Of a DNA stretch of 64,000 bases, positions 27,998-34,969 are shown piece by piece; position 1 is the first letter of the stretch, and the number at the start of each line of letters is the position of its first letter. The translations under genes and the position numbers were made by a program. Under the pieces are notes generated by a model that searched no databases, had not been told where the DNA came from, and was given only the letters and a program-made list of their open reading frames with translations. Where the stretch lies: positions 310,001 to 374,000 of the forward strand of contig USAN01000002.1 in NCBI GenBank assembly GCA_900552645.1, written 5' to 3'. This DNA is from an uncultured Bacteroides sp. Lineage in GTDB: Bacteria > Bacteroidota > Bacteroidia > Bacteroidales > Bacteroidaceae.

Positions 27998-30169
27998 CTA
28001 GCTCAACTGATCAAATTGCTCATTCCATAAACGACGATACATTCCTTCCGTATTACATAGTTCTCTATGCGTACCTGTTTCAACTACCATTCCCTTGTCA
28101 ATCACTACAATAGTATCTGCATCTTTTACTGTACTTAATCTGTGTGCAATTACAATGATAGTTTTTCCTCTTTTAGCCAGTGCATCCAAAGTTTGCTTTA
28201 CATAACGCTCAGATATAGAATCCAGTGAAGAAGTTGCTTCATCAAATATTAGAATTTCAGGCTCTTTGTACAATGCACGTGCAATGGCTATACGCTGCCG
28301 TTCACCACCCGATAAAGAGGCTCCGTGTTCACCTATATATGTCATAAATCCATTGGGAAGGCGCTCTATAAAATCTTTCAGACCTAACTGTTCTATCAAA
28401 TCAACAATCCGTTTCATATCTGGCTGTAAGTCGCCTACCGCAATATTTTCAATAATAGTGCCTGCAAAAAGTTCTATCTGTTGAGGTACAGTACCGACAC
28501 GTTGGCGCAAGCTTTTATTGTCAATTTGAGCAATATCATAATTACCTATACATATACGTCCCGACAAGATAGGGTAAATATGTTGTAGCAGCGACACCAA
28601 TGTAGTCTTTCCCGAACCACTTTCACCCAATACTGCAGTAGTTTTTCCTTTTTTAATTTTTAAATTTAATCCATTAAATACCTCTTTACGAGATCCATAA
28701 CGAAAAACAACATTCTCGAATGAAATATCTCCAATCATTTCAGGCTCCAACACAATTCTGCGGTTATCGTCTTGTTCTCTCTCTAAATCCATTATCTGAA
28801 AAAGACGATCGGCCGCTATCAATGCATCCTGAATGGTCTGATTGGAAGAGATTAAAGAACCGATAGGTGAAACTACATAGCTTATTAGTGAATAGAATAC
28901 CATTAAAGTACCTGGTGTTAGTTCGCGGTTTATAACCAGAATGCTTCCAATCCACAGAACTGAAATAGTAATTGCGGTAGATACAAATTGTATTCCTCCC
29001 TGCGCCATTATGGAACCATAAATACTTCTGAATGTGTTTTTTAGTAAATGAACAAATCGTGTTTCTGTTTTTAGATTTGCAAATTCTTCTATTCCAAATC
29101 GCTTTATGGTAGATATGGAATTGATAGATTCTACCAACTGCGACTCCAGTTCGGCGCTACTTTCCATAATGCCACGCTGATATTTACGGTTTAGTTTATT
29201 GAATCCCCAGAAAATAAGTCCAAATAATGGAGCTGCAGCCAAGGTAATCAAAGCAAGTTTCCAGGAATATAAAAACATCAAGCCCACAGAAAACAGGAGA
29301 ATCATTATGTTCACTACCAACTCTAGCGAAACATTATTAATGAAATTACGTATTTTCACCGCATCATTCACACGCGAAATAATTTCACCCACACGCATAG
29401 TATCGAAGAATTGCTGCGGCAGCGTAAGTAAATGTTTGTAATATCCCAATATTAAAGCTGCATCAATCCGTTGTCCGGTCTTCAGTGCCAAGATACTTTT
29501 CATGGCTCCTATGAAAGTACGGAGTATCAAAATAATAATCATCATTACCCCCATAAGATTAAGTAGGTTGATATTCTGATCTACCAATACATAATCCGTT
29601 ATTTTACCTACATATATAGATGTTGATAAACCAAGAATACTATATATTAATGCACCAAATACAGCCTGCATCATTACACTTTTATGAGGCGCCAGCAATG
29701 AAAAGAATTTCTTTGTCATACTTGTCTTCATATTTCCCTTTTTGAATATTTCTTCAGGTTCAATCAATAGAAGAATGCCCGTCCACATTTTCTTAAATAC
29801 CTCATTTGTGACTTTGTGCATACGTCCGTCTCCGGGGTCCATATAGGTAATGTGTTCTTTCTCCACTTTGTATACAACTACAAAGTGCTGTAGTTTTTCA
29901 TTAACTATAACATGTGCTATTGTAGGTTTAGGTACTATATTTAATGCTTCAAACTTAGCTTTTACGCCTTTAGCTGATAATCCTAATTTATTTGCGGCTT
30001 CTATCAATCCTAATAAATTTGTACCTTTTTGGTCGGTAAAGGCATACTGACGTATGCGTGCAACTGGAAAATATAATCCGTAATTGGCGCAAATTGAGGC
30101 CAAACAGGCTGCTCCACAATCTGTTATGTCGTGCTGTTTTATCTTTATATTTTTCTTAAACATTATCAA
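27998..30169 (-). CDS. Peptidase-containing ABC exporter (C39 domain, PCAT)
   Basis: A 723-aa exporter that cleaves double-glycine leaders and exports the core peptide. The C39 peptidase (about 1-130) has all its residues: Gln12, Cys18 (ITDCGAACL), His95 (LQHFVVVY) and Asp111 (YMDPGDG). A six-helix membrane domain (about 155-440) and an ABC ATPase follow: Walker A GESGSGKTT, signature LSGGERQR, Walker B ILIFDEATSSLD, switch His in IAHRLS. The gene directly abuts the HlyD gene (no gap), so the two form one operon. The candidate substrates are the small double-glycine peptides 2-4 kb upstream on the same strand. Confidence 0.95.
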   Translation of the reverse strand: MIMFKKNIKIKQHDITDCGAACLASICANYGLYFPVARIRQYAFTDQKGTNLLGLIEAANKLGLSAKGVKAKFEALNIVPKPTIAHVIVNEKLQHFVVVYKVEKEHITYMDPGDGRMHKVTNEVFKKMWTGILLLIEPEEIFKKGNMKTSMTKKFFSLLAPHKSVMMQAVFGALIYSILGLSTSIYVGKITDYVLVDQNINLLNLMGVMMIIILILRTFIGAMKSILALKTGQRIDAALILGYYKHLLTLPQQFFDTMRVGEIISRVNDAVKIRNFINNVSLELVVNIMILLFSVGLMFLYSWKLALITLAAAPLFGLIFWGFNKLNRKYQRGIMESSAELESQLVESINSISTIKRFGIEEFANLKTETRFVHLLKNTFRSIYGSIMAQGGIQFVSTAITISVLWIGSILVINRELTPGTLMVFYSLISYVVSPIGSLISSNQTIQDALIAADRLFQIMDLEREQDDNRRIVLEPEMIGDISFENVVFRYGSRKEVFNGLNLKIKKGKTTAVLGESGSGKTTLVSLLQHIYPILSGRICIGNYDIAQIDNKSLRQRVGTVPQQIELFAGTIIENIAVGDLQPDMKRIVDLIEQLGLKDFIERLPNGFMTYIGEHGASLSGGERQRIAIARALYKEPEILIFDEATSSLDSISERYVKQTLDALAKRGKTIIVIAHRLSTVKDADTIVVIDKGMVVETGTHRELCNTEGMYRRLWNEQFDQLS

Positions 30170-31339
30170 TTAGTTTGATTTTACTATCATTTTATTATTC
30201 TCATATTGTTTGGGATTAACCCATTCATCCATTTTTTGATAAATGAGATCCAGTAGAGAACGCCTGTTTATCATAAAGTGTGCACTTACAGTCATACCTT
30301 TCTTCAATTTTCCTATCCTTCCATTTTTTAACTGTAGGTAATCTCTATCCATCTGGCATTTTACCTTATAGAAAGAGTTTCCCTGATTGTCTGTCAGGAA
30401 ATCTGATGATATGTCTTTTACTTTACCGGGTATAGTTCCCCATTCATTATAATTAAATGATTCTACTTGTACGTTTACCGGCATTCCTACACTCATAAAC
30501 CCTATATTTCTAGGTGTAACGTATATTTCCATATATAATGTTGAATCCGGACTTATCACTGCCAATGATTGTCCCACTTGTATAGCACTCCCTTTGTATA
30601 TACCCGAAAACTGATCTACAGTTCCTTCTACAGGACTACGTACAATATACATTTCCTTATCTTTTACCTCCTGTTTCATGGCTGTGCTCATCTCATTGTA
30701 AGAATTCCGAAAGCTGTTTAAGTCAGTTTGCCATGCGCTTAATTGATTCTGTATCAACGATGCCAGTTCATTTTGACGGCTTATATATTGAAAATAATAT
30801 TTGTCGTATTCCTCTTCGGATATTACTTTCTTGTCGAATAGATTCTTATTACGTTTATATTCTTTTTCGGCTTGATTATATAGTGTTTCAAGCTCACTTT
30901 TCTTTTTTGTGAAGTATATATATTCTTGATTTCGTACGGGCGATTTGAAGTTTGAAGGACACTCTCCTTTCGATAGAAATGATAAATCGGATAGTTGTGC
31001 TTGATAGTCATTAAGCCTGCTCGACTGGTAGTTTATCTTATAATCAGAGTTATTTGTGCGGAAACTTAATATAATATCTCCTTTTTTTACAAAATCTCCT
31101 TCGTGTACATATACTGAATCTATAAATTCATTTACAGATGATTTTAGTTCAGTTTTCTCGGTAACAGGTCTTACAATTCCGCTTCCCTGTACCGAAATGT
31201 CTACATATATAAATGGTAATGCTATAAGTGTAGCAGTAATAGTTGCCAATACTATCCAATAAATTATTTGGGATTTTGTGGTATGTTGATAGATATAAGT
31301 CTCGATACTGTTTTCTATCCATTCATTAGGTAATAACAT
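30170..31339 (-). CDS. HlyD-family periplasmic adaptor
   Basis: A 389-aa membrane-fusion protein with one N-terminal transmembrane helix (about 24-46), a biotinyl-lipoyl-like motif split by a coiled-coil hairpin (about 95-215; LYNQAEKEYKRNKNLFDKKV) and a C-terminal beta-barrel domain (VRSPVEGTVDQFSGIYKG onward). It links the inner-membrane C39 exporter to an outer-membrane TolC-like channel, which is not encoded here. It is the first gene of the exporter operon. Its promoter carries the ATAACA direct repeats described at 31365-31410. Confidence 0.93.
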   Translation of the reverse strand: MLLPNEWIENSIETYIYQHTTKSQIIYWIVLATITATLIALPFIYVDISVQGSGIVRPVTEKTELKSSVNEFIDSVYVHEGDFVKKGDIILSFRTNNSDYKINYQSSRLNDYQAQLSDLSFLSKGECPSNFKSPVRNQEYIYFTKKKSELETLYNQAEKEYKRNKNLFDKKVISEEEYDKYYFQYISRQNELASLIQNQLSAWQTDLNSFRNSYNEMSTAMKQEVKDKEMYIVRSPVEGTVDQFSGIYKGSAIQVGQSLAVISPDSTLYMEIYVTPRNIGFMSVGMPVNVQVESFNYNEWGTIPGKVKDISSDFLTDNQGNSFYKVKCQMDRDYLQLKNGRIGKLKKGMTVSAHFMINRRSLLDLIYQKMDEWVNPKQYENNKMIVKSN

Positions 31340-31364
31340 AGATTTTTGTATTTTATTTATATGA

Positions 31365-31410
31365 CAAAAATATAGAGAGGGTTTATTGGTTTGTGTTATT
31401 CTTGTGTTAT
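31365..31410 (-). promoter_or_regulatory. Promoter and direct-repeat operator of the HlyD-C39 ABC operon
   Basis: On - the -7 box TATTTTTG occupies 31365-31372, 25 bases before the HlyD start. Exactly 21 bases further upstream lie two ATAACA boxes in direct repeat (31394-31399 and 31405-31410) at 11-bp spacing. Such direct repeats over the -33 region are typical of activating sites for OmpR-class regulators. The same layout recurs at 32635-32691. Confidence 0.7.
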
Positions 31411-31453
31411 AATTAGGTTAATGGATAAAAATAAAAATCATTTTGTACTAATA

Positions 31454-31566
31454 TAATATTTCTGTGAAGTAGCGTGAATGATGTGTGAACATTCTTGAAG
31501 GAAATGTCACACCAAATATCCTATAAATAGGGAGTTTGAGAGACTTTGTGACATTGTGGAATATAA
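31454..31566 (-). repeat. Element shared with 59351-59473, upstream of HlyD operon
   Basis: Read on -, this stretch begins TATATTCCACA, contains GTGTGACATTTC and GAATGTTCACA, then TTCACA-type boxes (plus-strand TGTGAA at 31463 and 31484, CGTGAA at 31473). It also has a small hairpin CCTATTTATAGG. Over about 110 bp it aligns without large gaps to 59351-59473 on +. It is non-coding. It could be a regulatory module or the remnant of a duplicated locus. Confidence 0.7.
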
Positions 31567-31800
31567 AAACATGTTTTTTATTTTTCATGTTTTTACCAAA
31601 TAAAATGAGTATTGTATCATATAAGGAGTAATCTGTATTCGATGATTTTTATACAATCAATCTTTATATTACAGTAAAAAGAGCCTAGACATATTATAGA
31701 ATGAATAAAGACATCTTTATTAAAGAGTAAAAGCGAGTAGAGGAATAGATAATGGCTTACAGAAAAATAAAGAAAGGCAAACTTAGAAACGGACTAATGG

Positions 31801-31860
31801 AAATATTTTTTTTACGCGTAAAAAAAATATTTTAACGCCATCGATTTTTTTTTTATGGCG
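31801..31860. repeat. Perfect 32-bp palindrome followed by a second hairpin
   Basis: 31801-31832 is a perfect palindrome: AAATATTTTTTTTACG and its exact reverse complement, with no loop and CGCG at the centre. Four bases on, CGCCAT (31836-31841) pairs with ATGGCG (31855-31860) across a T tract. It lies just downstream of the 51-aa peptide gene on - and probably ends the small-peptide transcript before the exporter operon. Confidence 0.75.
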
Positions 31861-31879
31861 GTCGATTCTTTATTAATAA

Positions 31880-32035
31880 CTATAGCATTGAGTTTACTAA
31901 CTGATATCCATAATGTACGCCTCCTATAATGATAAATATACCTAATGCAATACCAGAGAATAAACAAATTGCAGCAATAATAGGATTAACTCCATCATTA
32001 ATATCATTCAATACCTGTTGTTTAAATTCTTTCAT
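31880..32035 (-). CDS. 51-aa hydrophobic peptide with degenerate (Asp-Gly) C39 leader, bacteriocin-like
   Basis: A 51-aa frame, too short for usual gene callers. The N-terminus MKEFKQQVLNDINDG carries the hydrophobic pattern of double-glycine leaders (Phe at -12, Leu at -7, Ile at -4 from the Gly), but the cleavage site reads Asp-Gly and not Gly-Gly. A hydrophobic stretch follows (NPIIAAICLFSGIALGIFII), then a short polar end (GYQLVNSML). Its ATG overlaps the stop of the 34-aa frame as ATGA, so the two are translationally coupled. Class II bacteriocin-like substrate of the adjacent exporter, or a small membrane immunity peptide, are both possible. Confidence 0.6.
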   Translation of the reverse strand: MKEFKQQVLNDINDGVNPIIAAICLFSGIALGIFIIIGGVHYGYQLVNSML

Positions 32036-32136
32036 TTCTGTATTATTAGAATAAATACTTGAACAATTATACCTATAATAATTCCTATAATTAACCCATA
32101 ATAGAATAATTGGCCTTTTCTTTTTCGAATTCTCAT
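32032..32136 (-). CDS. 34-aa basic single-span membrane peptide
   Basis: The frame starts MRIRKRKGQLFYYG and continues as an Ile-rich helix (LIIGIIIGIIVQVFILII) ending in QK: a positively charged N-terminus and one transmembrane span. The stop overlaps the start of the 51-aa gene (ATGA at 32032-32035), which strongly supports both being translated. There is no leader or cleavage site. I do not recognise the family. An immunity or accessory peptide for its partner is a guess from context. Confidence 0.55.
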   Translation of the reverse strand: MRIRKRKGQLFYYGLIIGIIIGIIVQVFILIIQK

Positions 32137-32140
32137 ATTA

Positions 32141-32233
32141 TTAAGTATTTAAAGCAATAGTAGCCTCTATACCGCCAACTGCAATTCTTATATTCCTCAA
32201 AAACAATGTTACTTTATGGAAAGCATTTTTTGT
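32141..32233 (-). other. Open frame with Gly-Gly but no ATG, possible peptide-gene remnant
   Basis: Thirty codons are open between stops. The frame reads FLRNIRIAVGG then IEATIALNT and ends 4 bases before the 34-aa ATG. It has Ile at -7 and Leu at -12 relative to the Gly-Gly, but no Glu at -8 and no ATG; only TTG codons (32204-32206, 32198-32200) could start it. It may be a decayed third precursor or a chance frame. Confidence 0.25.
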
Positions 32234-32295
32234 TTATGAATTTATCTGCAGATAAATTTAGCTCCTACCAGTGGCTCTTATCTTAATAGCTCTAT

Positions 32296-32379
32296 CTATG
32301 CTGAAGTAGAAGAGAAATAACCACCTGACACTTCTTTTATTTATATGTCATTTAATGACTTAAAACTTTTTTAAGTCAT
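32296..32379 (-). pseudogene. Double-glycine leader peptide gene broken by two nonsense codons
   Basis: From ATG at 32379 the frame reads MT, stop, KSFKSLNDI, stop, IKEVSGG, then YFSSTSA and a final TAG. With the stops replaced it is a classical double-glycine leader: Phe -15, Leu -12, Ile -7, Val -4, Gly-Gly. The second stop (TAA, 32341-32343) sits exactly at -8, where the family has Glu (GAA, one base away). The first (TAA, 32371-32373) is one base from Lys AAA. The 14-bp inverted repeat at 32352-32382 overlaps the leader. It is probably inactive. Confidence 0.6.
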
Positions 32380-32382
32380 TAA
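32352..32382. terminator. Perfect 14-bp inverted repeat
   Basis: TTAATGACTTAAAA (32352-32365) and TTTTAAGTCATTAA (32369-32382) around a 3-base loop. It lies about 115 bases downstream of the intact 36-aa peptide gene on -. It may terminate that short transcript, which would separate it from the 34/51-aa pair. Confidence 0.5.
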
Positions 32383-32495
32383 TAATTATGTTTAAAAAAC
32401 TATAATGCAAGTACAAAAGCTCTAATAATAATTTATTGTTATCATTAGGTTAATGATTATCCAGATTCTTCTTGAATCTCAATAAATATACTATA

Positions 32496-32606
32496 TTAGT
32501 CTTTTACATATATTAATTTACCATCACGATAAATTAAACGCCAGCCACCATAACAAGATATTAATTCATCTTTTGTCATTTCAAAAAAAACGCTAGAATC
32601 TTTCAT
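32496..32606 (-). CDS. 36-aa double-glycine leader peptide precursor (candidate pheromone or bacteriocin)
   Basis: A 36-aa frame that ordinary annotation misses. The leader ends FFEMTKDELISCYGG and fits the C39 substrate rule at every position: Phe -15, Met -12, Glu -8, Leu -7, Cys -4, Gly -2, Gly -1. The predicted core is WRLIYRDGKLIYVKD, 15 residues, net positive, with an internal near-repeat (RLIYRD / KLIYVKD). It has its own -7 box and operator-like repeats 28 bases upstream, matching those of the exporter operon. It is transcribed away from the histidine kinase gene. Its size and setting resemble exported peptide pheromones; a short bacteriocin is the alternative. No homologue is known to me. 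Confidence 0.8.
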   Translation of the reverse strand: MKDSSVFFEMTKDELISCYGGWRLIYRDGKLIYVKD

Positions 32607-32634
32607 GTTTATTCATTTTATTATTATAATATTG

Positions 32635-32691
32635 CAAATATATTTATTGTTAATTGACAGATTTGTTATTATTATGTTATTATTATGTTAA
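32635..32691 (-). promoter_or_regulatory. Promoter and direct-repeat operator of the 36-aa peptide gene
   Basis: On - the -7 box TATATTTG is at 32635-32642. Exactly 21 bases upstream begins a run of three boxes at 11-bp spacing: ATAACA (32664-32669), ATAACA (32675-32680) and TTAACA (32686-32691). Box sequence, spacing and distance to -7 equal those of the HlyD operon promoter. The repeats also lie 92 bases before the histidine kinase start on +, so they could influence that gene too. Confidence 0.7.
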
Positions 32692-32783
32692 TAATTATAG
32701 TAAAACACCTCTTTGTGTAATTATTTTTTAATTTACTTTAATTTTAAAGCTAAATAAACTTTTCTTATACTAAAGAATTTAGA

Positions 32784-34094
32784 ATGAATAAATATATTAA
32801 ATTAGTCACTATATTAGGATTAATATCTATTATTTTAATTCAATCAATATGGCTGACTAATACATATAAAATATTAAAAGATAAAACAATTACAGAAAGT
32901 AGTAAATTATTACGAGAAGCTATAAATATAGAAGCTTTTACCAGATTAGATACTATGGATGTTTCGCCCGAAGGTATAGTGGTAAGCTCTGATAAAAATA
33001 ACAATACAAAAGTTGAAGTTCAGATTGAATATATACAGGAGGCTGCATTGAAGTTAGGTTCTGATATTTCACTTTTTCAATTACATAATATATACAGTTC
33101 TCTATTAAAGAAAAATAATCTTCCTGATGCAATTAGAATTAATAAAATAGATACTAATGAGAATTCTATTATAAGTTATGAAGGTGAACAGAATTATTCT
33201 TTTTGGTCCATACATACTCAATTAGTGCCAATAAGAATTGATAAATCCATAACAATTCAAGCTATATTGCTTAATCCTATAGAGGATATATGTACTCAGA
33301 TGGGAATATTAATAATTGCAACAGTTATAATGATGATTTTTGTTATAGCATGCATTGTTTATCAGATTAATATAATAATTAAACAAAAAAAGATTTTTCA
33401 AATTCGAGAAGATTTTTCTTACGCTATGATTCATGACATGAAAACACCATTAAGTACTATTTTTATGACTTTAAACTTTCTTCATAGTGGTCGTCTTGAT
33501 GATAAACCTGAGATGAAAGATAAGTATTTCCAAATAGCAAAAAGCGAAGCTGATCATCTTCTCACTCTTACAAATAAGGTATTGACTATATCCAAACTTG
33601 AGCAACATAAATTGGAGATGGATATGACAGATGTAGAATTAAAACCTATTATAGATAAACTTACAGAAAGATTTACAACTAAAGCTTCAAAGCCTGTAAT
33701 ATTTACGGTTAATATTAAAGTTCCTGTAATATATGCCGATGCAGAGTATATTGAAGAGGTACTTAGTAACCTGATAGATAACGCAATAAAATATTCTAAG
33801 GATTCTGTAGAAATAAAAATAAGTTCGGAATGTGATGAGTTAAATACAATATTGAAGGTTCATGATAACGGTCTTGGAATATCAGAAACTGACCAACGCA
33901 TAATTTTTAATAAATATGAACGTGGCATGAGCAGCAATAAAAGAAAAAGACATGGAGTAGCCGGATTTGGTTTGGGACTTAACTTTGTTGAACAGGTTAT
34001 AGAAGCGCACGATGGAAAAATAATTGTGAACAGCATAGAAGATGAATTTACAGAATTTATAATTTATATACCCAGAATAATACAACCAATATGA
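32784..34094 (+). CDS. Sensor histidine kinase
   Basis: A 436-aa membrane kinase. Two transmembrane helices (about 7-27 and 172-196) enclose a ~145-residue periplasmic sensor domain of no family I recognise. The kinase core has the phosphoacceptor His217 (SYAMIHDMKTPLS), N box (LSNLIDNAIKYS), G1 (VHDNGLGIS) and G2 (GFGLGLNFVEQ). Its stop overlaps the response regulator ATG (ATGA). It diverges from the peptide-export cluster, and sensing of the exported peptide in the periplasm is a plausible role, not shown by sequence alone. Confidence 0.94.
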   Translation: MNKYIKLVTILGLISIILIQSIWLTNTYKILKDKTITESSKLLREAINIEAFTRLDTMDVSPEGIVVSSDKNNNTKVEVQIEYIQEAALKLGSDISLFQLHNIYSSLLKKNNLPDAIRINKIDTNENSIISYEGEQNYSFWSIHTQLVPIRIDKSITIQAILLNPIEDICTQMGILIIATVIMMIFVIACIVYQINIIIKQKKIFQIREDFSYAMIHDMKTPLSTIFMTLNFLHSGRLDDKPEMKDKYFQIAKSEADHLLTLTNKVLTISKLEQHKLEMDMTDVELKPIIDKLTERFTTKASKPVIFTVNIKVPVIYADAEYIEEVLSNLIDNAIKYSKDSVEIKISSECDELNTILKVHDNGLGISETDQRIIFNKYERGMSSNKRKRHGVAGFGLGLNFVEQVIEAHDGKIIVNSIEDEFTEFIIYIPRIIQPI

Positions 34095-34789
34095 TAAAAC
34101 TCTTATTAGTAGAAGATGATGTTAATTTGTGCTATATTATGCAAAGCGGATTACAAGATCTCATTGGTGGATATGAGGTAATAACAGCTTGTAACGGAAA
34201 AGAAGGACTCAAGGCCTGGGAGGAACATCGTCCGGACATCATAATATCTGACATTGATATGCCTGAAATGGATGGATTTGAAATGGTAAGGCACATTCGC
34301 GAAACGGATGGGGATACTCCTATTTTGTTTGCATCGGCTCTTACTTCGCCCAAGGATGTAAAAAAGGGCTTTATATTAGGTGTAAACAACTACATAAAAA
34401 AGCCGTTTGTACCCGACGAACTAGACGCACATATACACGCAATTATGAAAATGAAGTATGGAGAAAAGTTAAAGTCGGAAGCCCATTATTACAAATTCGG
34501 ACATTATACTTTGGATGCAACTCATGCAACATTGCGTAATGACACAATAGGTAAGTTTCAATTATTGACTGTAATGGAAACAAAAATATTGCAGTTGTTG
34601 GTCGAGAATAAAAATGAGGTCGTAAGGAGAGAGGCTATTCTTAGTTTTTGTTGGAATACAGAAGATGATTTCTTTGCCTCACGCAGTCTTGATGTATTTA
34701 TTACAAAGTTGCGTAAACTGTTTGAGGAGGATACGGCAATAGAGATTAAAACAATAAGAAAGGTAGGGTTCATATTTATGGCAGACTAA
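34091..34789 (+). CDS. OmpR-family response regulator
   Basis: A 232-aa regulator with a receiver domain (about 2-118; acidic pocket VEDD, phosphoacceptor Asp54 in SDIDMPEMDGF, Lys in KKPF) and a C-terminal winged-helix trans_reg_C domain (about 135-230; ETKILQLLVENKNEVVRREA, RSLDVFITKLRKLF). OmpR-type regulators bind direct repeats at about 10-11 bp spacing. The ATAACA repeats at 31394-31410 and 32664-32691 are the obvious candidate sites. It is translationally coupled to the kinase. Confidence 0.94.
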   Translation: MIKLLLVEDDVNLCYIMQSGLQDLIGGYEVITACNGKEGLKAWEEHRPDIIISDIDMPEMDGFEMVRHIRETDGDTPILFASALTSPKDVKKGFILGVNNYIKKPFVPDELDAHIHAIMKMKYGEKLKSEAHYYKFGHYTLDATHATLRNDTIGKFQLLTVMETKILQLLVENKNEVVRREAILSFCWNTEDDFFASRSLDVFITKLRKLFEEDTAIEIKTIRKVGFIFMAD

Positions 34790-34899
34790 ATACAGATTGT
34801 ATGATAAAGTTAACTTGACAGGTATTGAACCTTCTGTCATAGTTCATTTTAGAAATCATGTACAGTATCTTGTAATCTTATCTTTATGTTAACAATAAA

Positions 34900-34943
34900 A
34901 ATAATCCGTTAGTCATACATGAAAAGTAGACTAACGGATTATT
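34900..34943. terminator. Bidirectional terminator
   Basis: AATAATCCGTTAGTC (34900-34914) is perfectly complementary to GACTAACGGATTATT (34929-34943). It lies between the convergent response regulator and nadB genes, with A-rich and T-rich flanks. Confidence 0.8.
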
Positions 34944-34969
34944 TGTAAAGCTTTCACTTATATTGCTTT

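Noticed and set aside
31752..31835. 27-codon + frame starting MAYRKIKKGK
   Set aside because: Its second half is the 32-bp palindrome, so the sequence is constrained by structure. No leader, no conserved feature.
31855..31935. + frame starting MAVDSLLITIALS
   Set aside because: Antisense to the 51-aa peptide gene, whose ATGA coupling and leader-like N-terminus make it the better candidate.
32496..32606. Assignment of the 36-aa peptide as a bacteroidetocin
   Set aside because: The predicted core is 15 residues, far shorter than the ~40-residue cores of that family as I know it, and lacks a comparable motif. Only the export route is similar.
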